Shown: positions 22,701-33,500 of the stretch, piece after piece
Numbering within the stretch: the first letter of the stretch is position 1
Layout of the letters: every line of letters begins with the position of its first letter
NCBI RefSeq assembly: GCF_001625195.1
Contig: NC_054391.1
Span: 124,001-188,000, forward strand
DNA from: Drechmeria coniospora
Taxonomy: Eukaryota > Ascomycota > Sordariomycetes > Hypocreales > Ophiocordycipitaceae
DNA length: 64,000 bases
Direction: 5' to 3'
Program-made: the position numbers and the translations under genes
Notes under the pieces: generated by a model
Seen by the model: the letters and a program-made list of their open reading frames with translations, nothing else
Told to the model about the DNA's origin: nothing
The model's database searches: none

Positions 22701-25503
22701 TATTACGCCGCCTATTGACTGTACTCATCCTTGTACAACGAGGGTTATTATCTTTACTACACCAAACCAGCCGCCCGATACGGTTATTACAACTACTACA
22801 CTTGGCACAGTACCTAGTACATCGACTATTACGCCGCCTATTGACTGTACGCATCCTTGTACGACACGTATTATTATCTTTACTACGCCTAACCAGCCGC
22901 CTGATACGGTTATAACATATACTACACTTGGTACAATACCTAGCACATCGACTATTACGCCTCCTACTGGCTGTACTCATCCTTGTACGACGAGTGTTAT
23001 TATCTTTACTACGCCTAACCAGCCGTCAGATACGGTTATTACAACTACTACAATTGGTACGGTAGCTAGGACGTCGACTATTACGCCTCCTACTGGCTGT
23101 ACTCATCCTTGTACGACGAGTGTTATTATCTTTACTACGCCAAACCAGCCGCTAGATACGGTTATTACAACTACTACACTTGGCACAGTCCCTAGTACAT
23201 CGACTATTACGCCGCCTATCGACTGTACGCATCCTTGCACGACACGTGTCGTTATCTATACTACGCCTAACCAGCCGCCAGATACGGTTATTACAACTAC
23301 TACAATTGGTACGGTAGCTAGGACGTCGACTATTACGCCTCCTGCTGGCTGTACTCATCCTTGTACGACGAGTGTTATTATCTTTACTACACCAAACCAA
23401 CCGCTAGATACGGTTATTACAACTACTACACTTGGCACAGTCCCTAGTACATCGACTATTACGCCGCCTATCGACTGTACGCATCCTTGCACGACACGTA
23501 TCGTTATCTACACTACGCCTAACCAGCCGCCAGATACGATTATTACAACTACGACAATTGGCACCGTAGCTAGGACGTCGACTATTACGCCTCCTGCTGG
23601 CTGTACTCATCCTTGTACGACGAGTGTTATTATCTTTACTACGCCTAACCAGCCGTCAGATACGGTTATTACAACAACTACAATTGGTACGGTAGCTAGG
23701 ACGTCGACTATTACGCCGCCTAGTGACTGTACTCATCCTTGTACGACGAGGGTTATCATCTTTACTACGCCAAACCAGCCGCCAGATACAGTTATTACAA
23801 CTACTACAATTGGTACGGTACCTGGTACGTCGACTATTACGCCTCCTATTGACTGTACCCATCCTTGTACGACGAGGGTTATTATCTTTACTACGCCGAT
23901 CCAGCCGCCAGATACTGTTATTACAACTACGACACTTGGTACTCTACCTGGTACGTCGACTATTACGCCTCCTATTGGCTGTACTCATCCTTGTACGACG
24001 AGGGTTATCATCTTTACTACGCCGATCCAACCTCCAGATACGGTTATTACAACTACTACAATTGGTACTGTAGCTAGTACGTCGACTATTACGCCCCCTA
24101 TTGGCTGTACTCATCCTTGTACGACGAGTGTTATTGTCTTTACTACGTCGATCCAGCCGCCAGATACGGTCATTACAACTACTACAATTGGTACAGTACG
24201 TGGAACGTCGACTATTACTCCTCCTATTGGCTGTACTCATCCTTGTACGACGAGGGTTATTATCTTTACTACGCCGATACAGCCCTCAGATACGGTTATC
24301 ACAACTACCATAACTGGCGCAGTACCTGGCACGTCAACTCTTACGCCGCCTGTTGACTGCACGCATCCTTGTACAACGAGAATTATTGTTACGCAACCTC
24401 CTGATGTTGTTATTACTTCTACGGTGACTACCGGAACTGTAACCGGTACGACGACAATCACCCCCTCTGTTGGCTGCATACATCCGTGCACGACCATTGT
24501 AGTCGTAACACAGCCGATTCCCCCTGATACAATCATTACAACTACTATAACCCTTGGGAACGTTTACTCTACGCAGACGGTCACCCCGCTGGCCGACTGT
24601 ACGCACCCCTGTACGACGAGGGTTATTATTAGAGTGCCCCGTGATGTCGCCGTAACTACTACGATTACTGGAACGGTCGCTGGGTCGAGAACGATTACAC
24701 CTCCAGCAGCCTGCACTCATCCATGTACGACGAGTGTTATTGTTACCGTTACCGCTTTGCCCTGTGGCCCTGGGTACCTGCTTCAACAAACTGGAACCGC
24801 TGTAGTAAACCCAATTCGTTTTTATTCGGTAGACCCCGCAACAGGAAATTCTACTCTCCTTAAAACCGACCTCCTGCCTGGGGCGCTGCAGATAAATGCT
24901 ATTGGTTATAACGTACGAGATGGGCGAATATATGGGTCTCTCGGTTCGGCACCTCCCCAAGGTTTGGTGCAAATTGATGCTGCAGGTAACGCTCGGCAAA
25001 TACCTGGCGTAACGTTGCCATTTTATACGTATTGTGGCGATATTACTCCAAACGGCCATTATTGGATTCTAAGTTTTACCCAAGTTCCAGGCCAGACGTC
25101 GTGGGCGGAAATTGACCTATCGAGTCCGGGAACAGCCTCATTTGGCACCGTAATTGCCCAAGGAACAGTGCCCTATAGTTATTCTATAGATGACTGGGCC
25201 TATGTTCCCGGAAACGGCAATGCCTTGTACGGGTTAGCGGTCGGGTTTGGTAGCGTTGCACCTACGGTCCTTTATCGATTTGATATGAATACCCATACGT
25301 TTAGTGTCGTTCGGAACTTTGGAAGCGTGGGTAGTAATTCTGCATCAATAGATGTTTTTGGTAGTTCGGATGGGTATCTATTTGCTAATACTTTTTCCGG
25401 ATTCTATAAGGTAAAGGTTGATGGCTCAGGGAGCTTGGAAAGAATTGGAGACACTGGTGTACTTCCAGACGATGGCGCGAGATGTATTAACGCCCCCTCA
25501 TAA
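13775..25503 (+). CDS. Giant secreted tandem-repeat protein, paralog 1 (A+B repeats, DUF6923-like C-terminus)
   Basis: Two exons (13775-13929; 13992-25503) coding for about 3888 residues. Exon 1 encodes a signal peptide (MRPIISNVAVLFGLLPFTYG) and a short Cys-containing mature N-terminus. The 62-nt intron (GTATGA...CTAAT...TTAG, phase 2) is placed by matching paralog 2, giving the junction LR/SYTSCP against IR/KYTSCP. Exon 2 holds 26 A units of 37 aa (TTTGGVTTDYTPGPTPGT type), about 60 B units of 42 aa (PPDTVITTTTIGTVPGTST then PPIDCTHPCTT) and a globular C-terminal domain of about 245 aa (24763-25500). That domain has FYSVDPATG, INAIGYNVRDGRIYG, CGDITPNGHYW and a final ARCINAP, resembling DUF6923-type propeller domains. 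There is no GPI signal. The Thr/Pro richness suggests heavy O-glycosylation. A role as a secreted or wall-associated adhesin-like protein is inference. Confidence 0.85.
14047..16926 (+). repeat. A-type array of paralog 1, 26 units of 111 bp
   Basis: Each 37-aa unit follows x-G-P-T-P-G-T-T-T-V-x-P-P-x-G-C-I-T-N-C-x-T-R-V-I-I-T-T-T-G-G-V in scattered form, with one C-x3-C pair. Because the period is a multiple of three, two other frames stay open for hundreds of codons; these are shadows. A block of six units is duplicated, with 15631 onward and 16297 onward identical over more than 260 bp. Confidence 0.92.
16927..24756 (+). repeat. B-type array of paralog 1, about 60 units of 126 bp
   Basis: Each 42-aa unit carries DCTHPCTT (C-x3-C) and alternating Thr/Val/Ile stretches suggestive of beta strands. 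One unit near 17300-17345 has an internal deletion (GTASITTPNQQQ). Higher-order copies have offsets of 1134 bp (nine units; 18101 against 19235) and 756 and 378 bp (six and three units; 21321, 22077, 22455). The last units toward 24760 are the most diverged and retain shorter linkers. Confidence 0.92.
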
Positions 25504-25585
25504 TACTACTACCATAGGTAAATTATAGGTAGATATAGGCCGGGGATATGAGCTCCTAGTATAGCTACTCCTTATTTGAGGATTA

Positions 25586-25785
25586 TGTTTGTTCGGTTCT
25601 GTGAGAAACCTGTGACAAGACATCTCTTTCAATGATTCAAGTTGGTACTCCGTACAAAGGGTAAAATGCAGGTTGCGTTATTTAAGCCTACTTCTACCCC
25701 CGTTGGTTACAAGGTTGCGATTTCGTAATCCTCATCTGAGTCACTTTGCCCACGCCATGACCTTTCCTTGGTCAATATATACACG
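25586..25785 (+). repeat. Dispersed TGTTGGTTCGG-family repeat, copy 6
   Basis: A diverged copy starting TGTTTGTTCGGTTCTG, followed by ACATCTCTTTCAATGATTCA, TACAAGGTTGCGATTTCGTA and CTTGGTCAATATATAC. It lies only 83 bp after the stop codon of giant paralog 1, so it may contribute to that gene's 3' UTR or terminator region. Confidence 0.65.
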
Positions 25786-26918
25786 CAACATCTTTTATTT
25801 GCGATTTTTTCGCGTTTCAAGTATGTGATGCTATCCTGCACAAACACGTCCGATGTTTTGGGATATTGAACAGGTAGAAAACAGGGTAAAGGCGCTTGAT
25901 GGCGTCGAGGCAGGCGATATTGGAGTAGGCGACGGGGTAGCGGCAGAGGACCGCCGTAAGAAAGGATGACATAACGGTCAAAGGGGACGGCAGACCTTGC
26001 GCCTGCAGAACAAAAACATACAATCTTGTTGTATACTATTCCAGGCAGCTGCCGCCAGTTATATTGCTGGACACAAAGTGATTGGCAATTGAACACCCTT
26101 TCCCCCCAATTGCCCCCTTACCTCAGTAGAGATCCCTGGGGGGGGAAGCCTATTCTCATCATTTTGGTGTAAATCCAAGCCACCAGCCGCGACCAGCATT
26201 TCATCTTAATCTATTTATAGCAGTTAATGGTCCGACCAGTCCGATCGTGGCCTCGAGAAATCATCATCAGGCTAGGCCATGTCTTTTCAGTCTAGACCAG
26301 ACAGACCAGACCATTCCGATCACTGTCTACAGTTGCATTTCTACTTTGGTGACCTGTTCTTGTGCACGTGACAACTCCAAAGGGATCCAGACGCAAAAGC
26401 GCCTTCTTCCGACGTCTACCCCTGCTCACGTAGTCCCCTTGCAGGCTTTCACGGATTGCAGACCGGCACCCCATGTTCTGCGCCCCCGTCGCTCGATAAC
26501 AAGGCATCGGTATTTCCGGCTGCGAGCCTCATGGAGAGAGGCCCCATGGGGAGAATCCCTCAACGGCGAAATTCACCTATGTCGGGTGTCGGCGATTCGT
26601 CTGCGGCGTCCGTGGTCCCGAATAAGCACAAGTTCGCGGTCGCGTTCGGATTTAGCCCCCAACTCGGCTCGGCGAAACAAAGGCTTGGAGCCATGTCGAG
26701 AACGAGCGGTAAACCAAGAGCGTTCGGCATTGGCGTTTGTCTCGCCGCACACTGCATGACGATGCAAGGCTCCCGCTGGCGTAGATGACGGCGGAGCCGG
26801 CCGTCGCCCGGCCGATGCGGCACTGCTTGGCATGTGCGTCCGTCGGCCGCCTGCAGTACATAAGTAGGGGATGAAGCAGAGGAAGCTGCTCTGAAATTTA
26901 AACCAAGAGGCATCGTCC
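25786..26918. other. Intergenic region, no gene recognised
   Basis: ORFs of 110-172 codons overlap on both strands at 26250-27090, but none looks like a protein family. A minus-strand stretch at about 25817-26030 (containing SPLTVMSSFLTAVLCRYP) has balanced composition and higher GC than its flanks and could be an exon fragment. I cannot identify it. Confidence 0.35.
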
Positions 26919-27380
26919 ATGGCGAAGATGACAATCTTCCACATCGTCCTATTCCAGTTCAAGGAGGGCCTCTCAAAGGCGGAGGTGAAGGCTGTAAGAC
27001 GTCGGTTCCCCCATGCACGCGCGGGCTGTACTTGACGACCGACAATTAGGCCTCGGAGGGAATGGTCGCCATCGACACCAAATGTCTTCACCCCAAGACC
27101 AAGCGGCCGTACGTCCGAAACAGAATGGGCGGAATCAACAACAGCCCCGAAGGACGCGCCGTGAGTGATGCGGCGATGAGCAGCACGTCTTTCCGGGACG
27201 ATTCGCTAACCGCCGTACCAGCGCGGAATGACTCATGGGTACATTTGCGAGTTTGACAACGAGGAGGACCGAATCTATTATCTCGAGGAGGACCCAGCCC
27301 ATAAGGAGTGGGTTCAGCACGTGAAGCCGTATCTTGCCGGTGCGCAAGTCGTCGACTTTGTACCGGGCGTGCACGTTTGA
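26919..27380 (+). CDS. Stress-responsive A/B-barrel (Dabb) domain protein
   Basis: A small three-exon gene (26919-26993, 27050-27160, 27222-27380) giving 114 residues. The introns are 26994-27049 (GTAAGA...TTAG) and 27161-27221 (GTGAGT...CTAAC...CCAG), both phase 0. The product is a single Dabb domain: MTIFHIVLFQFKEGLS (strand 1), MGGINNSPEGR in the middle, then the diagnostic GMTHGYICEFDNEED, DPAHKEWVQHVKPYL and AQVVDFVPG. Family proteins form dimeric alpha/beta barrels; fungal and plant members are linked to stress or small-molecule binding, some to cyclase-like reactions. It lies between the convergent 3' ends of the two giant genes and is unrelated to them in sequence. The substrate is unknown. 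Confidence 0.88.
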
Positions 27381-27583
27381 TTCGAGGCGTCGTCGTTCAT
27401 ATTACGGGAAGCTAGTGCTGGAATGGAAGACTGCGCGGAATATTGATGTGCTGCCACGCTGCCTCCTTTTCGTCCAAGTCATGGTCATGAAGACAGCCGT
27501 TGTGCGAGTTTAGGGGCAAGCATATGACGTTCCCACCACCGTCATGTCTGGCACAGTTGCGATGACAACAGCCCCGTGAGAAC

Positions 27584-30500
27584 TTAATCCGGGTTGAGAG
27601 CTCCGGCGCAGATGGCACCGTCATTGCCAACCGTCACTTGGCCGGTTGTCGAGACAAGCACAGCGTTCCCCGGGTTCACCACCTTGATCCTGTAGATTCC
27701 TCCAGAAGCATTGTCCGAACCGTAAAGAGATCCATCCGATGTTCCGTAGACTGCGCCGAATACGTTGTGTCCAACACTTCCCAGCATCTTTTCTATCGTC
27801 CAGACGCGGGATTGCATGTTGAACTTTGCCAGGTATGTGAAGGTGCAGGTAGGGTTAACTCCTGTTGAGCATCCAATGGGTCCAAAGCCGAATGTCCACA
27901 AGAAGTTTCCGCCTCCAGGAACGTAACCCCAGTCGCTCACATAATATCCTTGGTGACGAGACATTCCCGAGTTCAGAATGGTGCCAAAATTTGGAGAGCT
28001 GGAGTCGGACAAATCCATCTGGGCCCAGTTAAAGGTTCCCTCCTGCGCGTTTGTATCATTGCCTACTGCCCCCCCCAAGGACCAGTAATGTCCTTGTGGA
28101 GTGATATCTCCCACTCTGCTGCCTTCCCAGGCCTGATCGATGGATAGGATCTCACCAACACCTCCAGCTCCGATCCTGACAAGTTTTCCAAGACCGGAGC
28201 TTCCATAAATATAGTTGTCAATCACGTTGAACCCGATGGCGTTTACACCCAGCGCCTCAGGAGTCACGTTTCCATTGATGAGATTCTGCTGGCCAGTGGC
28301 TAAATCAACACCAAAGAGTTGAGTAGGCGATTGGGGAGTGACGTTTTGTATGAGAAATCCCGATATGGTGCAGTTCAGGGTGCCTGGTGGTACGGCAGTC
28401 GCTGTAATGATCACGCTCGTTGTGCAAGGTCGAGTGCAGCTCGCCGGCGGAGTGATGGTCTCCGTTCCGGCCGCCGTACCGGATACGGTCGTCGTCACAA
28501 CAACATTGGGAGCTAGTGTAATGATGACGCTCGTCGTGCAAGGGTGCGTGCAGTCGGTTGACGGTGTGACGGTTCGTGTACCTGCCCTGGTGCCGGTGAC
28601 GGTTGTTGTCACGACGGTATCGGCGGCTGGAACCGTCACGATGATGCTGGTCGTACAGTTGCTACCGCATCCTGCCGTTGGCGGTATTGTTGTCGTGCCG
28701 GCGATCGGCCCGGGGGTGGTGATTGTTGTCCTCGCACCCGTCAGGGTCACGACAACGCTCGTGGTGCAGCCCGTGACGCACCTGGCGGATGGTGTAATGG
28801 TTGTCGTTCCCGGGCTCGGACCAAGAGTTGTTCTGGTGACGAGTCCGCCCGTGACAGTGACCACGACTCTGGTGGTGCAGTTTGTGATGCATCCCGCAGA
28901 CGGTGGAATGGTGGAGGTGCCGGGAGAAGGACCGGCTGTGGTGACGGTCGTAATATCGCCAGTTTCCGTCACGACGACGCTTGTAGTGCAGTTCAAAACA
29001 CACCCTGCCGATGGCATGATCGTGGTAGTACCCGGACTCGGACCAAGGGTTGTCCTGGTCACGAGCCCGCCCGTTACGGTAACAACGATTCTGGTGGTGC
29101 AGTTTGAGATGCATCCGGGCGAGGGCGGAATCGTTGAGGTTCCGGGAGATGGACCTGCCGTGGTGACGGTAGTAATTTCGCCAGTTTGTGTAACGACGAT
29201 ACTTGTGGTGCAGTTCGAAATACACCCTGATGATGGCAAGATCGTGCTCGTACCGGCACTTGGTCCAAGTGTCGTTCTGGTAACGATGTTACCAGTTACA
29301 GTAATTACAATGCTGGTAGTGCAGCTTATGATACATCCAGAAGACGGCGGAATCGTAGAGGTACCGGCAGAGGGACCTGGTGTTATGACGGTGATGATTT
29401 CGCCAGTTTGTGTAATAATAACGCTCGTGGCACAGCCTATGATACAACCTGACGAAGGCGTGATGGTAGTGGTACCCGCAGACGGACCAATTGTCGTTCT
29501 CGTAATGAGTCTGCCTGTTACAGTAACTACAACTCTGGTCGTACAGCTTGTAATGCATCCCGAAGACGGCGGTACCGTAGTGGTGCCGGCAGATGGACCT
29601 GCCGTCGTGACTGTGATGATTTCGCCAGTCTGTGTAACGATGATGCTTGTGGTACAGCCTGTGATGCAACCTGACGAAGGCATGATAGTGGTGGTACCCG
29701 CACTCGGACCAATCGTCGTTTCAGTGACGACGTCGCCCGTGACGGTGACGATTATGCTAGTTGTGCAGCTTATGATGCAACCTGAAGATGGCGGGACTGT
29801 CATGGTCCCGGGCGTTGGTCCGGGTACGGTTACTGTGGTGATTTCCCCAGTCTCTGTCACCACGATACTAGTAGTGCAGCTGACAATGCAGCCCGAGGAG
29901 GGCATGATTGTCGTAGTGCCTGCAGTCGAACCGATGGTCGTTTGAGTGACGATGTTTCCGGTGACTGTTATGATAATACTGGTGGTACAGCCTACAATGC
30001 ATCCCGACGATGGCAGTATTGTCGTCGTACCGCCTGTTGGTCCTGGTGTAATTACTGTAGTAATTTCTCCAGTCTCTGTAACTATGATACTAGTGGTGCA
30101 GCTGACGATGCAGCCCGAAGAGGGCATTATCGTTGAAGTGCCTGCCGTCAAACCAATGGTTGTTTGGGTAACCAGGTTTCCAGTTACAGTGATGATAATA
30201 CTGGTGGTGCAACTGATAATGCATCCTGAGGATGGCATGATGGTTGTCGTACCGCCTGTTGGCCCCGGCGTAATAACTGTAGTAATCTCCCCAGTCTCTG
30301 TGACTACGATACTTGTAGTGCAGCTGACAATGCACCCGGATGATGGCATAATGGTTACGGTACCTGCCGATGAGCCGATGGTTGTTCTGGTAACCAAGTT
30401 GCCAGTTACAGTTACGATAATGCTTGTAGTGCAGCCTACGATGCAGCCCGACGATGGCAGTATTGTAGTTGTGCCGGCCGAGGAACCTGGAGTCAATACT

Positions 30501-33500
30501 GTTGTGATCTCCCCAGTCTCCGTTACGACAACGCTGGTCGTACAGCTGACTATGCAACCCGACGATGGCATGATGGTTATAGTCCCTGCCGATGAGCCGA
30601 GGGTTGTTCTGGTAACTAGGTTGCCGGTAACTGTTATAATGATGCTTGTAGTGCAGCCTACAATGCATCCTGACGATGGCAGGATTGTAGCAGTACCGGC
30701 CATGGAACCTGGTGTCAATACCGTTGTAATCACTCCAGTCTCTGTGACGACAACGCTGGTGGTACAGCTAACAATGCATCCCGAGGATGGCATAATTGTT
30801 GTGGTGCCTGCAATGGAACCAAGCGTAGTTCTCGTAAAAAGGTTTCCGGTTACCGTAATGACAATGCTTGTAGTACAGCCTACGACGCATCCTGAAGATG
30901 GCATTATTGTAGATGTACCAGCCGTGGAACCCGGAGTCAAAACTGTTGTAATTACTCCAGTCTCCGTAACGACAATACTAGTCGTACAGCTAACAATGCA
31001 GCCGGAGGATGGCATAATGGTCATGGTACCTGCCGCCGAGCCAAGGGTTGTTCTCGTAACCAGGTTGCCAGTGACTGTTATTATAACGATTGTAGTGCAG
31101 CCTACAATGCATCCCGATGACGGCAGCACTGTCGCTGTACCAGCCGTAGAACCTGGTGTTAGCACTGTTGTAACTACTCCAGTCTCAGTGACAACAACGC
31201 TCGTGGTACAACTAACAATGCACCCGGGAGGTGGCATAATTGTTGTAGTTCCCGCGACTGAGCCGAGCGTTGTTCTTGTAAAGAGATTGCCAGTTACTGT
31301 AACAATAACACTTGTAGTGCAACCAACTATGCAACCCGAAGATGGAACGATGGTAGTGGTACCAGCCGTTGGTCCTGGTCGTAGTACCGTTGTAATGACT
31401 CCCGTTTCTGTAATTACAATACTAGTAGTACAGCTAGTTATACACCCTGAAGTTGGCATGATTGTTATAGTTCCAGCAGCTGAGCCAATGGTAGTTCTGG
31501 TGACGAGATTTCCAGTAACTGTTATGATAATGCTCGTAGTGCATCCTACAATGCACCCTGATGATGGTAGTACTGTATCTGTACCAGCTGTAGGACCCGG
31601 TGTTAATACCGTTGTAATTACTCCCGTCTCTGTGACAACAACACTAGTGGTACAACTAACGATACAGCCGGGAGGTGGCATGATTGTTGTAGTTCCAGCG
31701 ATTGAGCCGAGAGTTGTTCTGGTAAAGAGATTGCCAGTTACTGTAATGATGATGCTTGTAGTACAGCCAACGATGCAATCTGAAGATGGCATTATTGTCG
31801 TCGTACCAGCCGTGGGTCCTGGCCTTAGAACTGTCGTAAGTACTCCAGTTTCAGTAACGACAACACTCGTCGTGCAGCTGACAATACACCCAGGAGCTGG
31901 CATGATTGTTGTAGTGCCCGCTGTCGAGCCAAGCGTTGTTCTAGTAATAAGGTTTCCAGTTACTGTAATAATAATGCTTGTTGTGCAGCCAGTAATGCAT
32001 CCAGATGATGGCATTATTGTAGTAGTGCCAGCAGTTGGTCCCGGTCTCAATACTGTTGTAATTTCTCCAGTCTCCGTAACGACGACACTGGTTGTGCAGC
32101 TAACAATACAGCCTGGTGGTGGCATGATTGTTGTCGTACCTGCAATTGAACCAAGTGTTGTCCTAGATACAAGATTTCCAGTTACAGTAATAACAACACT
32201 CGTCGTACAGCCAATAATGCAACCAGACGATGGCATTATTGTTGTTGTACCAGCTGTCGGTCCTGGTCTTAACACTGTTGTAAGTACTCCTGTTTCCGTA
32301 ACGACAACACTAGTCGTGCAGCTGACAATACAGCCTGGGGGTGGCATGATTGTAGTAGTTCCTGCAACAGAGCCGAGCGTGGTTCTGGTAAAGAGATTTC
32401 CAGTTACTGTAATGATAATGCTTGTAGTGCAGCCAAGAATGCAACCCGACGACGGCATGATAGTTGTCGTGCCGGCCGTGGGTCCTGGCCTCAATACTGT
32501 TGTCAATGCTCCGGTTTCTGTGACGATAACGCTGGTAGTACAGCTGACTATACACCCCGAAGAGGGCATTATTGTTACAGTCCCTACAGCAGAGCCAATT
32601 GTGGTTCTAGTAACGAGATTTCCGGTAACTGTTATAATAATGCTTGTAGTGCAGCCTACAATGCATCCCGATAATGGTAGTACTGTAGCTGTACCAGCTG
32701 TAGAACCTGGTGTTAATACTGTTGCAACTACTCCAGTTTCTGTAATTACAACACTGGTAGTACAGCTAACAATACATCCGGGAGGTGGCATGATTGTTGT
32801 AGTTCCTGCAACGGAGCCGAGCGTTGTTCTGGTAAAGAGATTGCCAGTTACAGTAATAATGATACTCGTCGTGCAGCCAACAATGCAACCCGAAGACGGC
32901 ATCATTGTTGTCGTACCAGCTGTCGGTCCAGGCCTTAATACCGTTGTAACGACCCCAGTTTCGGTAACAACGACACTGGTCGTACAGCTTACAATGCAAC
33001 CCAGAGGTGGCATAATCGTTGTAGTACCTGCCAATGAGCCGATGGTGGTTCTTGTAACAAGATTTCCAGTCACTGTGATGATAATGCTCGTAGTGCAGCC
33101 AACAATGCATCCGGAAGATGGCATAATTGTGGTCGTGCCTGCTGTAGGTCCTGGCCTTAGCACGGTTGTGAGTACCCCTGTCTCCGTAACGATAACGCTG
33201 GTGGTGCAGCTGACAATACACCCGGGAGCTGGCATGATTGTTGTAGTACCTGCAATAGAGCCGAGAGTTGTACGGGTAAAAAGGTTGCCCGTCACTGTTA
33301 TGATAATGCTCGTAGTGCAGCCAACAATGCATCCCGACGACGGCTGTATTGTCGTCGTACCAGCCGTCGGCCCAGGTCTCAACACTGTTGTAACTACTCC
33401 CGTCTCGGTAACGACGATACTAGTAGTGCAGCTGACAATACAACCCGGAGCTGGCATAATTGTTGTAGTACCTGCAATAGAGTCGAGCGTTGTGCGGGTA

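Noticed and set aside
26247..27091. Overlapping 110-172-codon ORFs before and over the Dabb gene
   Set aside because: No domain; those overlapping 26919-27380 are in frames inconsistent with the spliced Dabb gene.
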